A DNA stretch of 64,000 nt, from contig MWSW01000014.1 in assembly GCA_002050165.1 (NCBI GenBank), positions 145,371-209,370 of the forward strand, written 5' to 3'. Made by a program: the position numbers and the translations under genes. Positions within the stretch are counted from its first letter, which is position 1; each line of letters opens with the position of its first letter. This document shows, one piece after another, positions 37,375 through 45,855 of this stretch. The notes under the pieces are model-generated. The model was not told the DNA's origin, made no database searches, and was given only the letters and a program-made list of their open reading frames with translations. Origin of the DNA: Candidatus Tepidiaquacellales bacterium OLB4/UTCHB1. GTDB lineage: Bacteria; Bacteroidota; Ignavibacteria; Tepidaquicellales; Tepidaquicellaceae.

Positions 37375-39084
37375 TTAACCGTTCAACCATTTATCCCGGA
37401 AAGCTTTTTGTTGTTCACTAATTTCTTCTATCAACTCAATATTGTAATTCGGAAGAGCCGGAATTAACTTTACAGATTGTGTTTCGATATATCCGCCTCG
37501 GTTGATCATGACTTCAATTTCATCGCCGTATTTAAATGAACCTAAAATTTTATCAAGTTGATTTCGCGAAACCCTGATGTTATTTATTGCAATTATTTCG
37601 TCACCAGATTGGAGACCCGAATCATATGCAGTACCACCTTTGTAAACTTCATTTAAATAAACGCCTTCGTGATTGGAGGAATATGCGACATCAAGCGAAA
37701 TTTTACCAGAGTTTGTGTCAACTAATTTTAATCCGGAAAGTTCAAAATACTGGTCTATCGGAATATCCTTTGTCCCGTAAATAAAATCCTGCCAGAACGT
37801 TTCAAAACTTTTTCCGCAAATGCTTTCGCACAAGTCTCTTACACGTGATTGTGTATAACCTGTTTCGGGATTTTCTTTATAATCTTTCCAAAGGCAAAGC
37901 AACACATCATCGAGGGAATGTTTACAGTCGGTCAGCTTTATAATTTCAAGATTCAGTAGCATTGCTACAAGCGCACCTTTGGTATAATAAGAGATCTGTT
38001 CGTTTCTCGTGTTTTCGTGTTTTCTGTAAAACTTAATCCAGTTATCAAAACTTGATTCCGCAAGCGACATTTCGAATCTGCCCGAATAGTGTAAGACTTC
38101 GTTCACTTCGCGTTTGATCAGCGAATAATATTCACTCTCGTTTATTAACCCCGAACGATACAAAAAAAGGTTATCGTAAAAACTCGTCCACCCTTCAGTT
38201 ATCCAATGTGATTCAGTATAGTTTTCTTTATCGTAGTCAAACGGACCAAGCTCAACCGGTCTGATTCGTTTGACATTCCACAGATGGAAATATTCGTGTG
38301 AAATCAAACCGAGGAATTTTCTATATGCCTCCGGGTCGTTAAAATCCCACGATGGAAAAATAGCCGCAAAAGAATTTTTGTGTTCCAGACCACCGTAACC
38401 ACTTTCCTGAAAGTCTATTAAAAAAGTATAAAAGTCATAAGGTATTCCGCCGAAAAAATTACTCTGAGTTTCAACAATACTTTTGAATTCTCCCTGTAAT
38501 CTTTTGGGGTCATAATTACCTTTACCGTGAATTGAAATTGTGTGTTTAATACCGTTCACCTCAAATGATTCAATTATCTGGTTGCCGATTTCAACCGGGC
38601 AATCTATGAAATCATCGTAATTTTTATGATAGAATATAAACTGCGACCGTTGATATAATCCGGTAGAAATATTACGCCATGCATCAGGAACTTTAAACTC
38701 GACCTCGTGTTCGAGATGCTCCTTGTTTTCAACTCTCATGAAAAAATTTGAGCCGTTAAGAAATGCGCGCTTGTTGTTTATTACCGAACTTCTCACAGTA
38801 GTCTCGTTACAATAAACTCTATATGAAACTATTCTCTCACCAGGTTGTCCGTTAATCTGCCATGTGTTTTTGTTCACTTTTTGAATTGAAACCAGGTCAT
38901 TGTTTTCATCTCTGCAAGATACATTAGATACAAATCTTGCGAACTCCCGTATCAGATAGGAACCGGGAGTCCAAACGGGCAATGAAATTTTATCTGTCGT
39001 ATGTTCAGACCTGAACCTTAATTCAACATTGCAATAATGTGTTGATGGCTTTTCAATTGAGAGCTTGTAAGAAATTTTTTCCAT
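37375..39084 (-). CDS. M61-family metallopeptidase with PDZ domain
   Basis: A 569-aa protein; I take ATG 39084 rather than the TTG six bases upstream. The N-terminal beta-domain (VWTPGSYLIREFARFV) is followed by the zinc motif HEYFHLWNVKRIRP (HExxH, about residue 265) and the downstream WITEGWTSFYDN glutamate motif. A PDZ-like domain is near residues 465-545 (GLQSGDEIIAINNIRVSRN). This is the arrangement of glycyl aminopeptidase-type M61 enzymes. No signal peptide is seen, so it is predicted cytosolic. It lies between ptsN and ppdK on the same strand. Confidence 0.9.
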   Translation of the reverse strand: MEKISYKLSIEKPSTHYCNVELRFRSEHTTDKISLPVWTPGSYLIREFARFVSNVSCRDENNDLVSIQKVNKNTWQINGQPGERIVSYRVYCNETTVRSSVINNKRAFLNGSNFFMRVENKEHLEHEVEFKVPDAWRNISTGLYQRSQFIFYHKNYDDFIDCPVEIGNQIIESFEVNGIKHTISIHGKGNYDPKRLQGEFKSIVETQSNFFGGIPYDFYTFLIDFQESGYGGLEHKNSFAAIFPSWDFNDPEAYRKFLGLISHEYFHLWNVKRIRPVELGPFDYDKENYTESHWITEGWTSFYDNLFLYRSGLINESEYYSLIKREVNEVLHYSGRFEMSLAESSFDNWIKFYRKHENTRNEQISYYTKGALVAMLLNLEIIKLTDCKHSLDDVLLCLWKDYKENPETGYTQSRVRDLCESICGKSFETFWQDFIYGTKDIPIDQYFELSGLKLVDTNSGKISLDVAYSSNHEGVYLNEVYKGGTAYDSGLQSGDEIIAINNIRVSRNQLDKILGSFKYGDEIEVMINRGGYIETQSVKLIPALPNYNIELIEEISEQQKAFRDKWLNG

Positions 39085-39103
39085 CGTCAAATTTTATATG
39101 AAA

Positions 39104-39574
39104 CTAAATATCGAGGTAGTTTTGCTCTTCTTCAGTAAACAACTTTAAAACCATTCCGGGAGATTTGGCATTTGATAATTTTTCACGGAATTCATCTTTA
39201 TTCATTATTCTTGAAATCCGGCTCAGAAGTTTTATATGCGCATTCAGAAGGCTTTCTTTTCCGACAAGCAGAAATATAAACTTTACAGGTTTGGAATCAA
39301 TTGAATCGAAGTCAATCGGATTTTCAAGAACTGCAAATGAAGCAGTTACATCCTTTATCTCGTCAGTTTTACCGTGAGGAATTGCAAACCCTTTGCCAAC
39401 ACCGGTGGAGACAAGTTTTTCGCGCTCAAAAACACTTCTCCTCACTTCTTCAATTTCAATAAAGTTGCCGGAATTATCTGCAAGTTCTATCATCTGGTTT
39501 ATCGCCTCATCCTTATTTTTAGGGTGAAGTGTTATTGAGATCAGTTTTTCGGTTAATATTTCACTGATTTTCAT
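39104..39574 (-). CDS. PTS EIIA domain protein (PtsN/fructose type)
   Basis: A 156-aa single-domain EIIA of the mannitol/fructose/nitrogen-PTS class. The phosphorylatable histidine is in GKGFAIPHGKTDEI, and LLVGKESLLNAHIKLLSRIS is the following helix. Without an attached membrane EIIBC domain it fits a regulatory EIIA(Ntr)-like role, receiving phosphate through enzyme I (encoded at 3341-5125) and an HPr not seen in the window. The start is ATG 39574. It ends 20 bp before the M61 peptidase gene and starts 10 bp after the sugar nucleotidyltransferase fusion. Confidence 0.9.
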   Translation of the reverse strand: MKISEILTEKLISITLHPKNKDEAINQMIELADNSGNFIEIEEVRRSVFEREKLVSTGVGKGFAIPHGKTDEIKDVTASFAVLENPIDFDSIDSKPVKFIFLLVGKESLLNAHIKLLSRISRIMNKDEFREKLSNAKSPGMVLKLFTEEEQNYLDI

Positions 39575-39584
39575 ACGAAAGTTT

Positions 39585-42032
39585 TTAATAATTTAAACTT
39601 GATAAATATCTCTGAACTTGTGATTTGTACTGTGCCATTAATTCTTTTGACAATTCAAGTGAACGTGATTCTACATTCAGGTGCAAAAGATTTCTATCCC
39701 GATCGGGAATAAACAATACGGTTGTATCATCATCAAGCAACAATCTTACACCGTCAATGAGATACTGTCGTTCATGAATATTTTCTTCCATGAACATTCT
39801 CATAACTTTTCCTTTCAACTCTTTAGGGCAGATAATATTTTCTTTCAACATATGGAGTTTTTCAATTCCGGAGTTCAGCGCATTTAAGTCTGAATTAGTT
39901 TTGGCAATCAGCTCCAGAATTTTCACAACTGAAAACATCCCGTCAGTTGCGTACAGAAATTCCGGGAAAAGGAACCCACCTTTTGTGCCACCGACAAATT
40001 TCACTTCGGGGTCATCACATGCATTCATCATAGCGAAATGGGTGTCTTTAACGCGAATTACTTCTACATTATATTCTTTTGCAACGATATCAACTTCAGA
40101 GGTTGCGGGAACGGGGACTGCGATTTTTTTCACTCCCGAAGTCGCCATGAGAAACATTTTAAGTACAAGCACAAGGAATCTATCACCGTTAAGTTTTTCC
40201 CCGTCCGAGGTAACAAGCCAGATTTTCTCACTTCCTGCATCAATCATAAACCCCAGATCGTAATTAAGCGATTTGATAACATAGGTGAAATTTGTGAACG
40301 CGAGATTGAATTCATCAATCGTTCTTGTAATCTTTTCCTTATCCAGATGCGCCGATAATGAAACAACTTCGCAACCTAGATCACCTATTATATTTGGAAA
40401 AATTGTTGAGGCGATACCGTAGGAATAATCAATCACTAACCTGAATTTCTTTTTCTTTATAGCGTCCACATCAAGGCATTCGAGGAAATGCTCCCGATAC
40501 CGTTGATTTGTCCGTTCGGGAAATTTAAGCATTCCGACGTTATAGAAATCCGCCCGCTGATATTCCTCGCTAAAGAACATCCGCTCGATTGCTTTCGTTC
40601 TGTTGCCTGAGAGGTCTTTACCGCTTTTATCGAGAAAAATAATATCGGTTGAGGCTTTATCGAACGGCGATTTCCTAACAAATATTCCTCCCGCACCGTT
40701 ACCGTTTTTCAATTCCTGTCTGAGAATAGGCACAGAAATTACCTGCAGGTCGTTAACTTCAATTCCGGAAGATAACATCCCGGCAGATATAGATCGCTTG
40801 ATGAGATTTGATACATCGTCTATATCCCTTGCCAGCAGTACTTTTTTGCCCACTCCTAAAGTCGCGCCGTAAACAGTTCCAAGTTTTGCCCCAAACTCCG
40901 GATTAATCTGTAAATTTGACAATCCGGTTATCCTTGAATCTGTAAACAATTCATTGAAAAAAGTATCTTCGTAAATTAAAGATTTGGTAACCTTCGTATT
41001 GCTATCAATATTTTTCTTATTCCATATTTTGATGCTTGAGCTGATGAATACATTTTTCCCTATCTGACAATCATCGCCAATAAAGACGTAATCATTTATT
41101 CTCGTGTTTCTTCCGATTGTACAATTCCTTCCGATTACATCGAATAAAGCAGAAACACCGGGTTCGATTTTTACACCTTCCCAGAGGATGCTGTTTTTTA
41201 TTACAGCATCGTTTTCAATTATACAATTATCTCCAATTATGCTGTTTTCGATTATTGCGGATTTATCTACAATAGCTGATTCACTGATGTAATTCTGGTT
41301 TGTACCCGAAGTATTGATGTAAGATAGCTTACCCTGCAATACATCAAGATTGGAAGTTATATACTCCTCAAGGTTGCCAACGTCACGCCAGTAACCGGAG
41401 GTTTTATAACCAAAAAGTTTAGTATTATTTCCGAGAAGTTTGGGAAATAGGTCTTTAGAGAAATCGTAATTTTCTCCTTCAGGAATATGATTGAAAATTT
41501 CCTTTCTAAAGAAGTAAATTCCGGTGTTGATTGTATCGGAGAAAACTTCCGATGAAGATGGTTTTTCGAGAAAACGTACAATCCTATTATTCTCGTCAGT
41601 CAGCACTATACCGAACTGGAGCGGATTTTCAGCGCTGTAAAGTGAAAGCGTTGCAATTGTATTTTTACTTTTATGGAAATCGAAAACTTCGCGAAGGTTA
41701 AAGTCAGTCAACACGTCACCGCTGATGACAATGAAATCCCCTTTAATAAATTTCTCGGCGAGCTTTACTGCTCCCGCAGTGCCGTAATCAGCATCGGGTA
41801 AAATATACTGAATATTGACACCGAATTTTTCACCGTTTCCAAAGTAACCCCTGATAACTTCCGGCATAAAATATAACAACATAACATAATCATGGAATCC
41901 ATTCGATTTCAGAAGATTGAAAATGTGTTCTAGGATTGGTTTATTTGCTATAGGCGTCATTGGTTTCGGAATGTTATTGGTAAGAGGTCTTAGCCTTGTA
42001 CCGAAACCGCCCGCCATTATTACTGCCTGCAT
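39585..42032 (-). CDS. Nucleotidyltransferase/left-handed helix/phosphomannomutase-like fusion
   Basis: An 815-aa protein. Residues 1-235 are a sugar-1-phosphate nucleotidyltransferase (VIMAGGFGTRLRPLT, NKPILEHIF, FIVISGDVLTD). Residues 245-350 are a hexapeptide left-handed beta-helix (IIENSIIGDNCIIENDAVI). Residues 375-815 are a phosphohexomutase-like region that lacks the catalytic TASHNP serine loop (it reads GAGGIFVRKSPFDKASTD) and the DxDGDR metal loop (it reads DAGSEKIWLVTSDG). Similar fusions in cyanobacteria and Chlorobi are annotated mannose-1-phosphate guanylyltransferase/phosphomannomutase. The mutase half is probably inactive or regulatory. A role in GDP- or other NDP-sugar supply is inferred. 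Confidence 0.9.
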   Translation of the reverse strand: MQAVIMAGGFGTRLRPLTNNIPKPMTPIANKPILEHIFNLLKSNGFHDYVMLLYFMPEVIRGYFGNGEKFGVNIQYILPDADYGTAGAVKLAEKFIKGDFIVISGDVLTDFNLREVFDFHKSKNTIATLSLYSAENPLQFGIVLTDENNRIVRFLEKPSSSEVFSDTINTGIYFFRKEIFNHIPEGENYDFSKDLFPKLLGNNTKLFGYKTSGYWRDVGNLEEYITSNLDVLQGKLSYINTSGTNQNYISESAIVDKSAIIENSIIGDNCIIENDAVIKNSILWEGVKIEPGVSALFDVIGRNCTIGRNTRINDYVFIGDDCQIGKNVFISSSIKIWNKKNIDSNTKVTKSLIYEDTFFNELFTDSRITGLSNLQINPEFGAKLGTVYGATLGVGKKVLLARDIDDVSNLIKRSISAGMLSSGIEVNDLQVISVPILRQELKNGNGAGGIFVRKSPFDKASTDIIFLDKSGKDLSGNRTKAIERMFFSEEYQRADFYNVGMLKFPERTNQRYREHFLECLDVDAIKKKKFRLVIDYSYGIASTIFPNIIGDLGCEVVSLSAHLDKEKITRTIDEFNLAFTNFTYVIKSLNYDLGFMIDAGSEKIWLVTSDGEKLNGDRFLVLVLKMFLMATSGVKKIAVPVPATSEVDIVAKEYNVEVIRVKDTHFAMMNACDDPEVKFVGGTKGGFLFPEFLYATDGMFSVVKILELIAKTNSDLNALNSGIEKLHMLKENIICPKELKGKVMRMFMEENIHERQYLIDGVRLLLDDDTTVLFIPDRDRNLLHLNVESRSLELSKELMAQYKSQVQRYLSSLNY

Positions 42033-42044
42033 AATCTGAATTAT

Positions 42045-42764
42045 TTATTGTTCAGGCACTTCCGAAAGCCCTTCGGGCTCGGGTTGGTTGAATAGTATTT
42101 CTTCAATCGTAATATCCGTTACAAAATTTTTTATCTTTTGTTTTAGCTTGAACGGGCGGGTTAATCCACTTGAACCAACTTCTTTATAATCACTGTAGTT
42201 TACACTCAATTCGTTTTCGTAATCTTCGGAACGGATAAGGTAACCACTATGTGCATCGAAGACCAGCAATTTTTTGGGTTCACCGTTTTTGCTGAATGTA
42301 ATATTATAAACGTTTCCAAGTTCAGTCTCAACTGCTTCCATCTCTGCAGAATATCCAAGCTCTTTATAACCAACGGCAAGTTTATAGATATTTTCATCCA
42401 GTGCATTTCTCAATCGCGTTTCAATTTCCTCAGCCGAATGGTTTACGGTCGTACCCATTTGAAAAGTGAATGCTTTATCCGGACTAATATAGTCACGCAT
42501 TAAAACCGAACGGGAATCACCTTCACCAATCTGGACATTTACAATGAGCATTCGTAAATCCTTATTTGTGTAAATTAAAATATTACCCGAAAAGCCCATA
42601 ACTTCAAATTTTCCTTTTGCCAGTTCAGAATTCACAGAATCCATCAACTCCCTTCCGCCCAATATATCGACGTATTTCTGAAGCACCTCGTCAATATCAG
42701 TCGCAAAGGCATTAATAGTTGATAATGAAAATACGATTACAAAAAATGTTTTTACGAATTTCAT
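42045..42764 (-). CDS. Periplasmic lipoprotein-carrier-like (LolA/LolB-type) protein
   Basis: A 239-aa protein starting at ATG 42764, one base after the lemA stop and preceded by a strong GGAGG site inside lemA. A signal peptide (MKFVKTFFVIVFSLSTINAFA) is followed by VDILGGRELMDSVNSELAKG. A long series of beta-strands follows, with LLVFDAHSGYLIRSEDYENE and VGSSGLTRPFKLKQK. The pattern resembles proteins annotated as outer-membrane lipoprotein-sorting proteins in this phylum. Actual lipoprotein transfer is not shown; the family call is by overall look only. It is probably translated together with lemA. Confidence 0.6.
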   Translation of the reverse strand: MKFVKTFFVIVFSLSTINAFATDIDEVLQKYVDILGGRELMDSVNSELAKGKFEVMGFSGNILIYTNKDLRMLIVNVQIGEGDSRSVLMRDYISPDKAFTFQMGTTVNHSAEEIETRLRNALDENIYKLAVGYKELGYSAEMEAVETELGNVYNITFSKNGEPKKLLVFDAHSGYLIRSEDYENELSVNYSDYKEVGSSGLTRPFKLKQKIKNFVTDITIEEILFNQPEPEGLSEVPEQ

Positions 42765-42765
42765 G

Positions 42766-43383
42766 TTACTTTTTCTCCTCCTTTTTGAAATCGAATTTAA
42801 CATCAGGCGCTTCTTCAGAACCCTCGCGCGATTGGAAGTATTGTTTCTCCTGAAATCCGAAAATTTTAGCTGTAATTATAGTCGGGAATTTCCTAATGGA
42901 AGTATTGTAAGTCTGTACAGCTTCATTAAATCTCTTTCGTTCAACGGAGATTCGGTTTTCCGTACCTTCAAGCTGCGCCTGAAGTTGCAGGAAGTTTTCA
43001 TTCGATTTTATCTGAGGGTAATTTTCGACAACCATCAGCAACCTCGATATCGCGGAAGATAACTGATCTTGTGCATTTTGAAATTGTTGGAATTTCTCCG
43101 GATCGTTAAGATCATCTGCTGTAATTTTAGTTTGCCCCACTTTCGATCTTGCGTCGGTTACTTCAGTTAATACCGACTTCTCAAAGTCAGCTGAACCCTT
43201 TACTGTATTGACTAAATTGGGTATCAGGTCAGCACGCCTTTGATATTGGTTTTCAACTTGTGCCCATGCAGAGTTAACATTCTCTTCCTGACTAACCAGA
43301 GAATTATATCCGCAACCGGTAAGATTCAAACTTAGGGAAACTGTAATTGCGAGAAATATTAACTTTTGAAATGTGGTTTTCAT
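42766..43383 (-). CDS. lemA: LemA-family lipoprotein
   Basis: A 205-aa protein starting at ATG 43383; a TTG 42 bp upstream would spoil the signal peptide. The lipobox LTGC is at about residue 23. The LemA core follows: NVNSAWAQVENQYQRRADLIPNL is the hallmark start, then NLVNTVKG, and long helices with QLQAQLEGTENRISVERKRF and ending YNTSIRKFP. LemA proteins are membrane-anchored helical bundles of unclear function. The usual TPM-domain partner gene is absent, and a lipoprotein-carrier-like gene follows instead. Confidence 0.92.
   Translation of the reverse strand: MKTTFQKLIFLAITVSLSLNLTGCGYNSLVSQEENVNSAWAQVENQYQRRADLIPNLVNTVKGSADFEKSVLTEVTDARSKVGQTKITADDLNDPEKFQQFQNAQDQLSSAISRLLMVVENYPQIKSNENFLQLQAQLEGTENRISVERKRFNEAVQTYNTSIRKFPTIITAKIFGFQEKQYFQSREGSEEAPDVKFDFKKEEKK
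42777..42783 (-). promoter_or_regulatory. Ribosome-binding site within the lemA 3' end
   Basis: The minus strand reads AAGGAGG followed by further purines, 12 bases before ATG 42764. It lies inside the last codons of lemA, supporting that start and translational coupling. Confidence 0.65.
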
Positions 43384-43569
43384 AAGAAATGATTTTGCGG
43401 TAAAAATAATGCTAAGGGTTTGCAATTACAATTAACTTTATACAAACAAAATGTATTCCGGGACGGACGGGAGCAATTAACTGCAGAGGTTTATTGTATA
43501 TGAGCGGTGAAATTATCCACCTATATAAATAATCCGGGTTTTGGAGAATTGAGGGAATGATTTTGGAAT

Positions 43570-44178
43570 TTAAGTAACATTATCTTTCCAATGCCAGAGG
43601 TATAGGCAGGCATAGGTTCTATATGGACTCCAACGATTGGATATCTTTTTAAGTTTATCTTTTAGTTCTTTGTTTTTCAGGTGTTCGAGATTGAATATTT
43701 TTATCATTGCACTTTGAATACCGTAATCATCAACTGCAAACACATCTTCCCTGCCAAGTGCAAAAATCAATAACATTTCAACAGTCCATCTTCCTACACC
43801 TTTAATTTGCGTTAGATATTTTATTATACTTTCATTGTCCATTTTGTTAATGGTTTTGAAATCTATTCTCTCTTTAATTGCAAAAGTTGCAACATTTTTA
43901 ACGTATGAGGATTTATTGTTAGATAAACCGATTTTTCTCAAAGTTACATCTGGTAAACTTGAAACTAATTCAGGAGTCGGTTTTTTATCTTCAAACAGCT
44001 CAAGAAATCTGTCATAGATAATATCAGCGACTTTCCCGGACAACTGCTGTCCCATTATTGATTCACACAAAAAAAGAAACAGGTTCTTTCGTCTTTTAAG
44101 CCTGAATTCTTTTTCACCTGAAATAATTACCTTTAAACGTTTATCCTTTGAAAGGTGAGCCTTATAATCATTTAACAT
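43570..44178 (-). CDS. HhH-GPD DNA glycosylase (3-methyladenine, AlkA-like)
   Basis: A 202-aa protein starting at ATG 44178. It has the helix-hairpin-helix segment (YLTQIKGVGRWTVEMLLIFA) followed by the Gly-Pro-Asp-like loop with catalytic Asp in REDVFAVDDYGIQSAM. The upstream helix reads LCESIMGQQLSGKVADIIYD, as in AlkA-type glycosylases, which excise alkylated purines in base excision repair. The short N-terminal part matches the minimal AlkA2-like class. Substrate range is not determined from sequence. Confidence 0.9.
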   Translation of the reverse strand: MLNDYKAHLSKDKRLKVIISGEKEFRLKRRKNLFLFLCESIMGQQLSGKVADIIYDRFLELFEDKKPTPELVSSLPDVTLRKIGLSNNKSSYVKNVATFAIKERIDFKTINKMDNESIIKYLTQIKGVGRWTVEMLLIFALGREDVFAVDDYGIQSAMIKIFNLEHLKNKELKDKLKKISNRWSPYRTYACLYLWHWKDNVT

Positions 44179-44226
44179 GAAATGAATCTGCAAAATTTAA
44201 TTAAACGAACGTCAGGGAGAAATTTC

Positions 44227-44790
44227 TCACTTTAATACCCAATCTATTTTATCGCCTTCACTTATTCCATGTTTATCGGTGTATCCTGCGTTAACTTCAA
44301 CAACATATTTCGCGGGTTTTTGAGATGGCAGGGATTTTTCTGAAAATGGTTTTGTGTTTTTGTGGATTTTTACAATTTGCTTTTTCGCATTTACAAAAAT
44401 TATGTCAAGCGGTATGTGTGTGTTTTTCATCCAGAATGACTGTGGTTCTTCCAGCGGAAAAAGGAACAACATCCCCTGGTTTTCCTGCATTGATTTTCTG
44501 AACATCAAACCCTGCGACCTTTCGGATGGATTGTCAGCAATTTCTATTTCAATCGAACCTAACGACTTATCGGCAGAGTTCAGAAATCTGAGTGAACCTT
44601 CATTAGTGAACTGTGGTTCGGTTTTTTCCGGAAATTTTTCGGTCTCGACCGTTGGTAATCTGTAACCAACAGGTTCATCTTGCCTGAATCCGAAATGATA
44701 AACCAAATATATTATTACAACCGAAAGAACGACAAGGAAGATATATTTGGGATTAAACCCTTTTGCAGAACTTTTCCCTTTCCCGCTCAT
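44227..44790 (-). CDS. DUF192 family membrane-anchored protein
   Basis: A 187-aa protein with an N-terminal transmembrane anchor (KYIFLVVLSVVIIYLVYHFG, residues 15-34). The DUF192 domain fills the C-terminal two-thirds (RSQGLMFRKSMQENQGMLF, FWMKNTHIPLDIIFVN, YVVEVNAGY). The family has no established biochemical role. ATG 44790 overlaps the hisC-like stop in ATGA, so translation is coupled. The domain is predicted to face the periplasm. Confidence 0.9.
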   Translation of the reverse strand: MSGKGKSSAKGFNPKYIFLVVLSVVIIYLVYHFGFRQDEPVGYRLPTVETEKFPEKTEPQFTNEGSLRFLNSADKSLGSIEIEIADNPSERSQGLMFRKSMQENQGMLFLFPLEEPQSFWMKNTHIPLDIIFVNAKKQIVKIHKNTKPFSEKSLPSQKPAKYVVEVNAGYTDKHGISEGDKIDWVLK

Positions 44791-45854
44791 TTCCTGTTGT
44801 TCATAAATTCTTTTATACTATCCATGAGGTAACGATTTTGTTCCTGTGTACCTAGAGTAATTCTTGTTTCGGTTTTAAAAGCTTCTTCATTGAGAAATTT
44901 TATCAAAAGGTTTCTTTCTTTCAGAAAACTGTCGAGATCTTTTCTGATTTCAGTAGGCATATTTACGAGCATAAAGTTTGCGTAACTTTTATAAGGTTCA
45001 AATCCGTCAAATTTTCTGAATTCATCGTAAAAATACTTCTTGTCCTCCTGCATTTTATTCATGATATCGGAATAATACTGTTCATCATCTAACGCAATTT
45101 CCGCAAGTTTTTCCGAAATCCGGTTGAATCCAAGATACCTGACTGAATAATTTATCAACTCTTCGAGGTTCTTTCCGGCAAACGCAAATCCTATCCTTAA
45201 ACCTGCAAGCGCATAGTATTTTGAAAATGTCCGGCAGATAACAAGATTTGGAAATTCATCAATGAATGGTTTAACGTAGGAATTATCTTTTGAACCGAAG
45301 CCCCAATATGCCTCGTCGATCATAACAAGAGCGCCACGGCAAGCATCAAGAAATCTTCCTAGCTCTTCTTTTGGTATCTTGTTTCCGGTCGGGTTGTTTG
45401 GAGATGCTATCAATACTATTCGTGGTCTTTCACGATTGTAAATTTCTATCATTTTATCAACATCGTAATAATACGATTTCAATCCGTCCTTTTCCAGAAT
45501 GTACATGGGATATTCAACATTAAAACCACCAACTTCGTACGCCACTTTTTTGTAATACCACCATGCATGTTTAGGGATTAGTATCCGTTCCTTTCTGTCG
45601 AGGTAATAATGGATGATTTGTTTCAACAGGTCTTCACTACCATAGGAGAGAATTACCTGTTTTTCGCTTATATCAAAATCTGCTGCAATCCTCTCGGACA
45701 AAGAGGATTTAACGCCACGTGCATAATCTCTCGAATACCATGAAAGTTCGTCTATTGTAACGTCTTTCAGAAACTCAAAACACTTCGGTGAAGGACCATA
45801 CTGGGATTCGTTCCTGTCAAGATACTGGATTTCTTTGAATTTTTGTTCTACCAT
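44787..45854 (-). CDS. Histidinol-phosphate aminotransferase-like PLP enzyme
   Basis: A 355-aa fold-type I aminotransferase. Motifs: SYGSEDLLKQII (cofactor phosphate turn), LIASPNNPTGN (Asn-Pro loop), MIDEAYWGFG (PLP-binding Asp) and RTFSKYYALAGLRIGFAFAG with the PLP lysine. The overall pattern is of HisC/CobD-type enzymes. No other his or cobalamin gene is nearby, so histidinol phosphate is not assured as substrate. It lies in an operon with DUF192, enoyl-CoA hydratase and ABC ATPase genes. Confidence 0.85.
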   Translation of the reverse strand: MVEQKFKEIQYLDRNESQYGPSPKCFEFLKDVTIDELSWYSRDYARGVKSSLSERIAADFDISEKQVILSYGSEDLLKQIIHYYLDRKERILIPKHAWWYYKKVAYEVGGFNVEYPMYILEKDGLKSYYYDVDKMIEIYNRERPRIVLIASPNNPTGNKIPKEELGRFLDACRGALVMIDEAYWGFGSKDNSYVKPFIDEFPNLVICRTFSKYYALAGLRIGFAFAGKNLEELINYSVRYLGFNRISEKLAEIALDDEQYYSDIMNKMQEDKKYFYDEFRKFDGFEPYKSYANFMLVNMPTEIRKDLDSFLKERNLLIKFLNEEAFKTETRITLGTQEQNRYLMDSIKEFMNNRK

Positions 45855-45855
45855 T

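Noticed and set aside
39790..40263. 157-aa plus-strand open frame opposite the nucleotidyltransferase fusion
   Set aside because: Antisense to well-supported coding sequence, with Ser/Phe-rich composition typical of a shadow frame.
44787..45854. CobD (threonine-phosphate decarboxylase) instead of HisC-like
   Set aside because: The two share the fold and motifs; no cobalamin biosynthesis gene is seen nearby, so the general aminotransferase call was kept.
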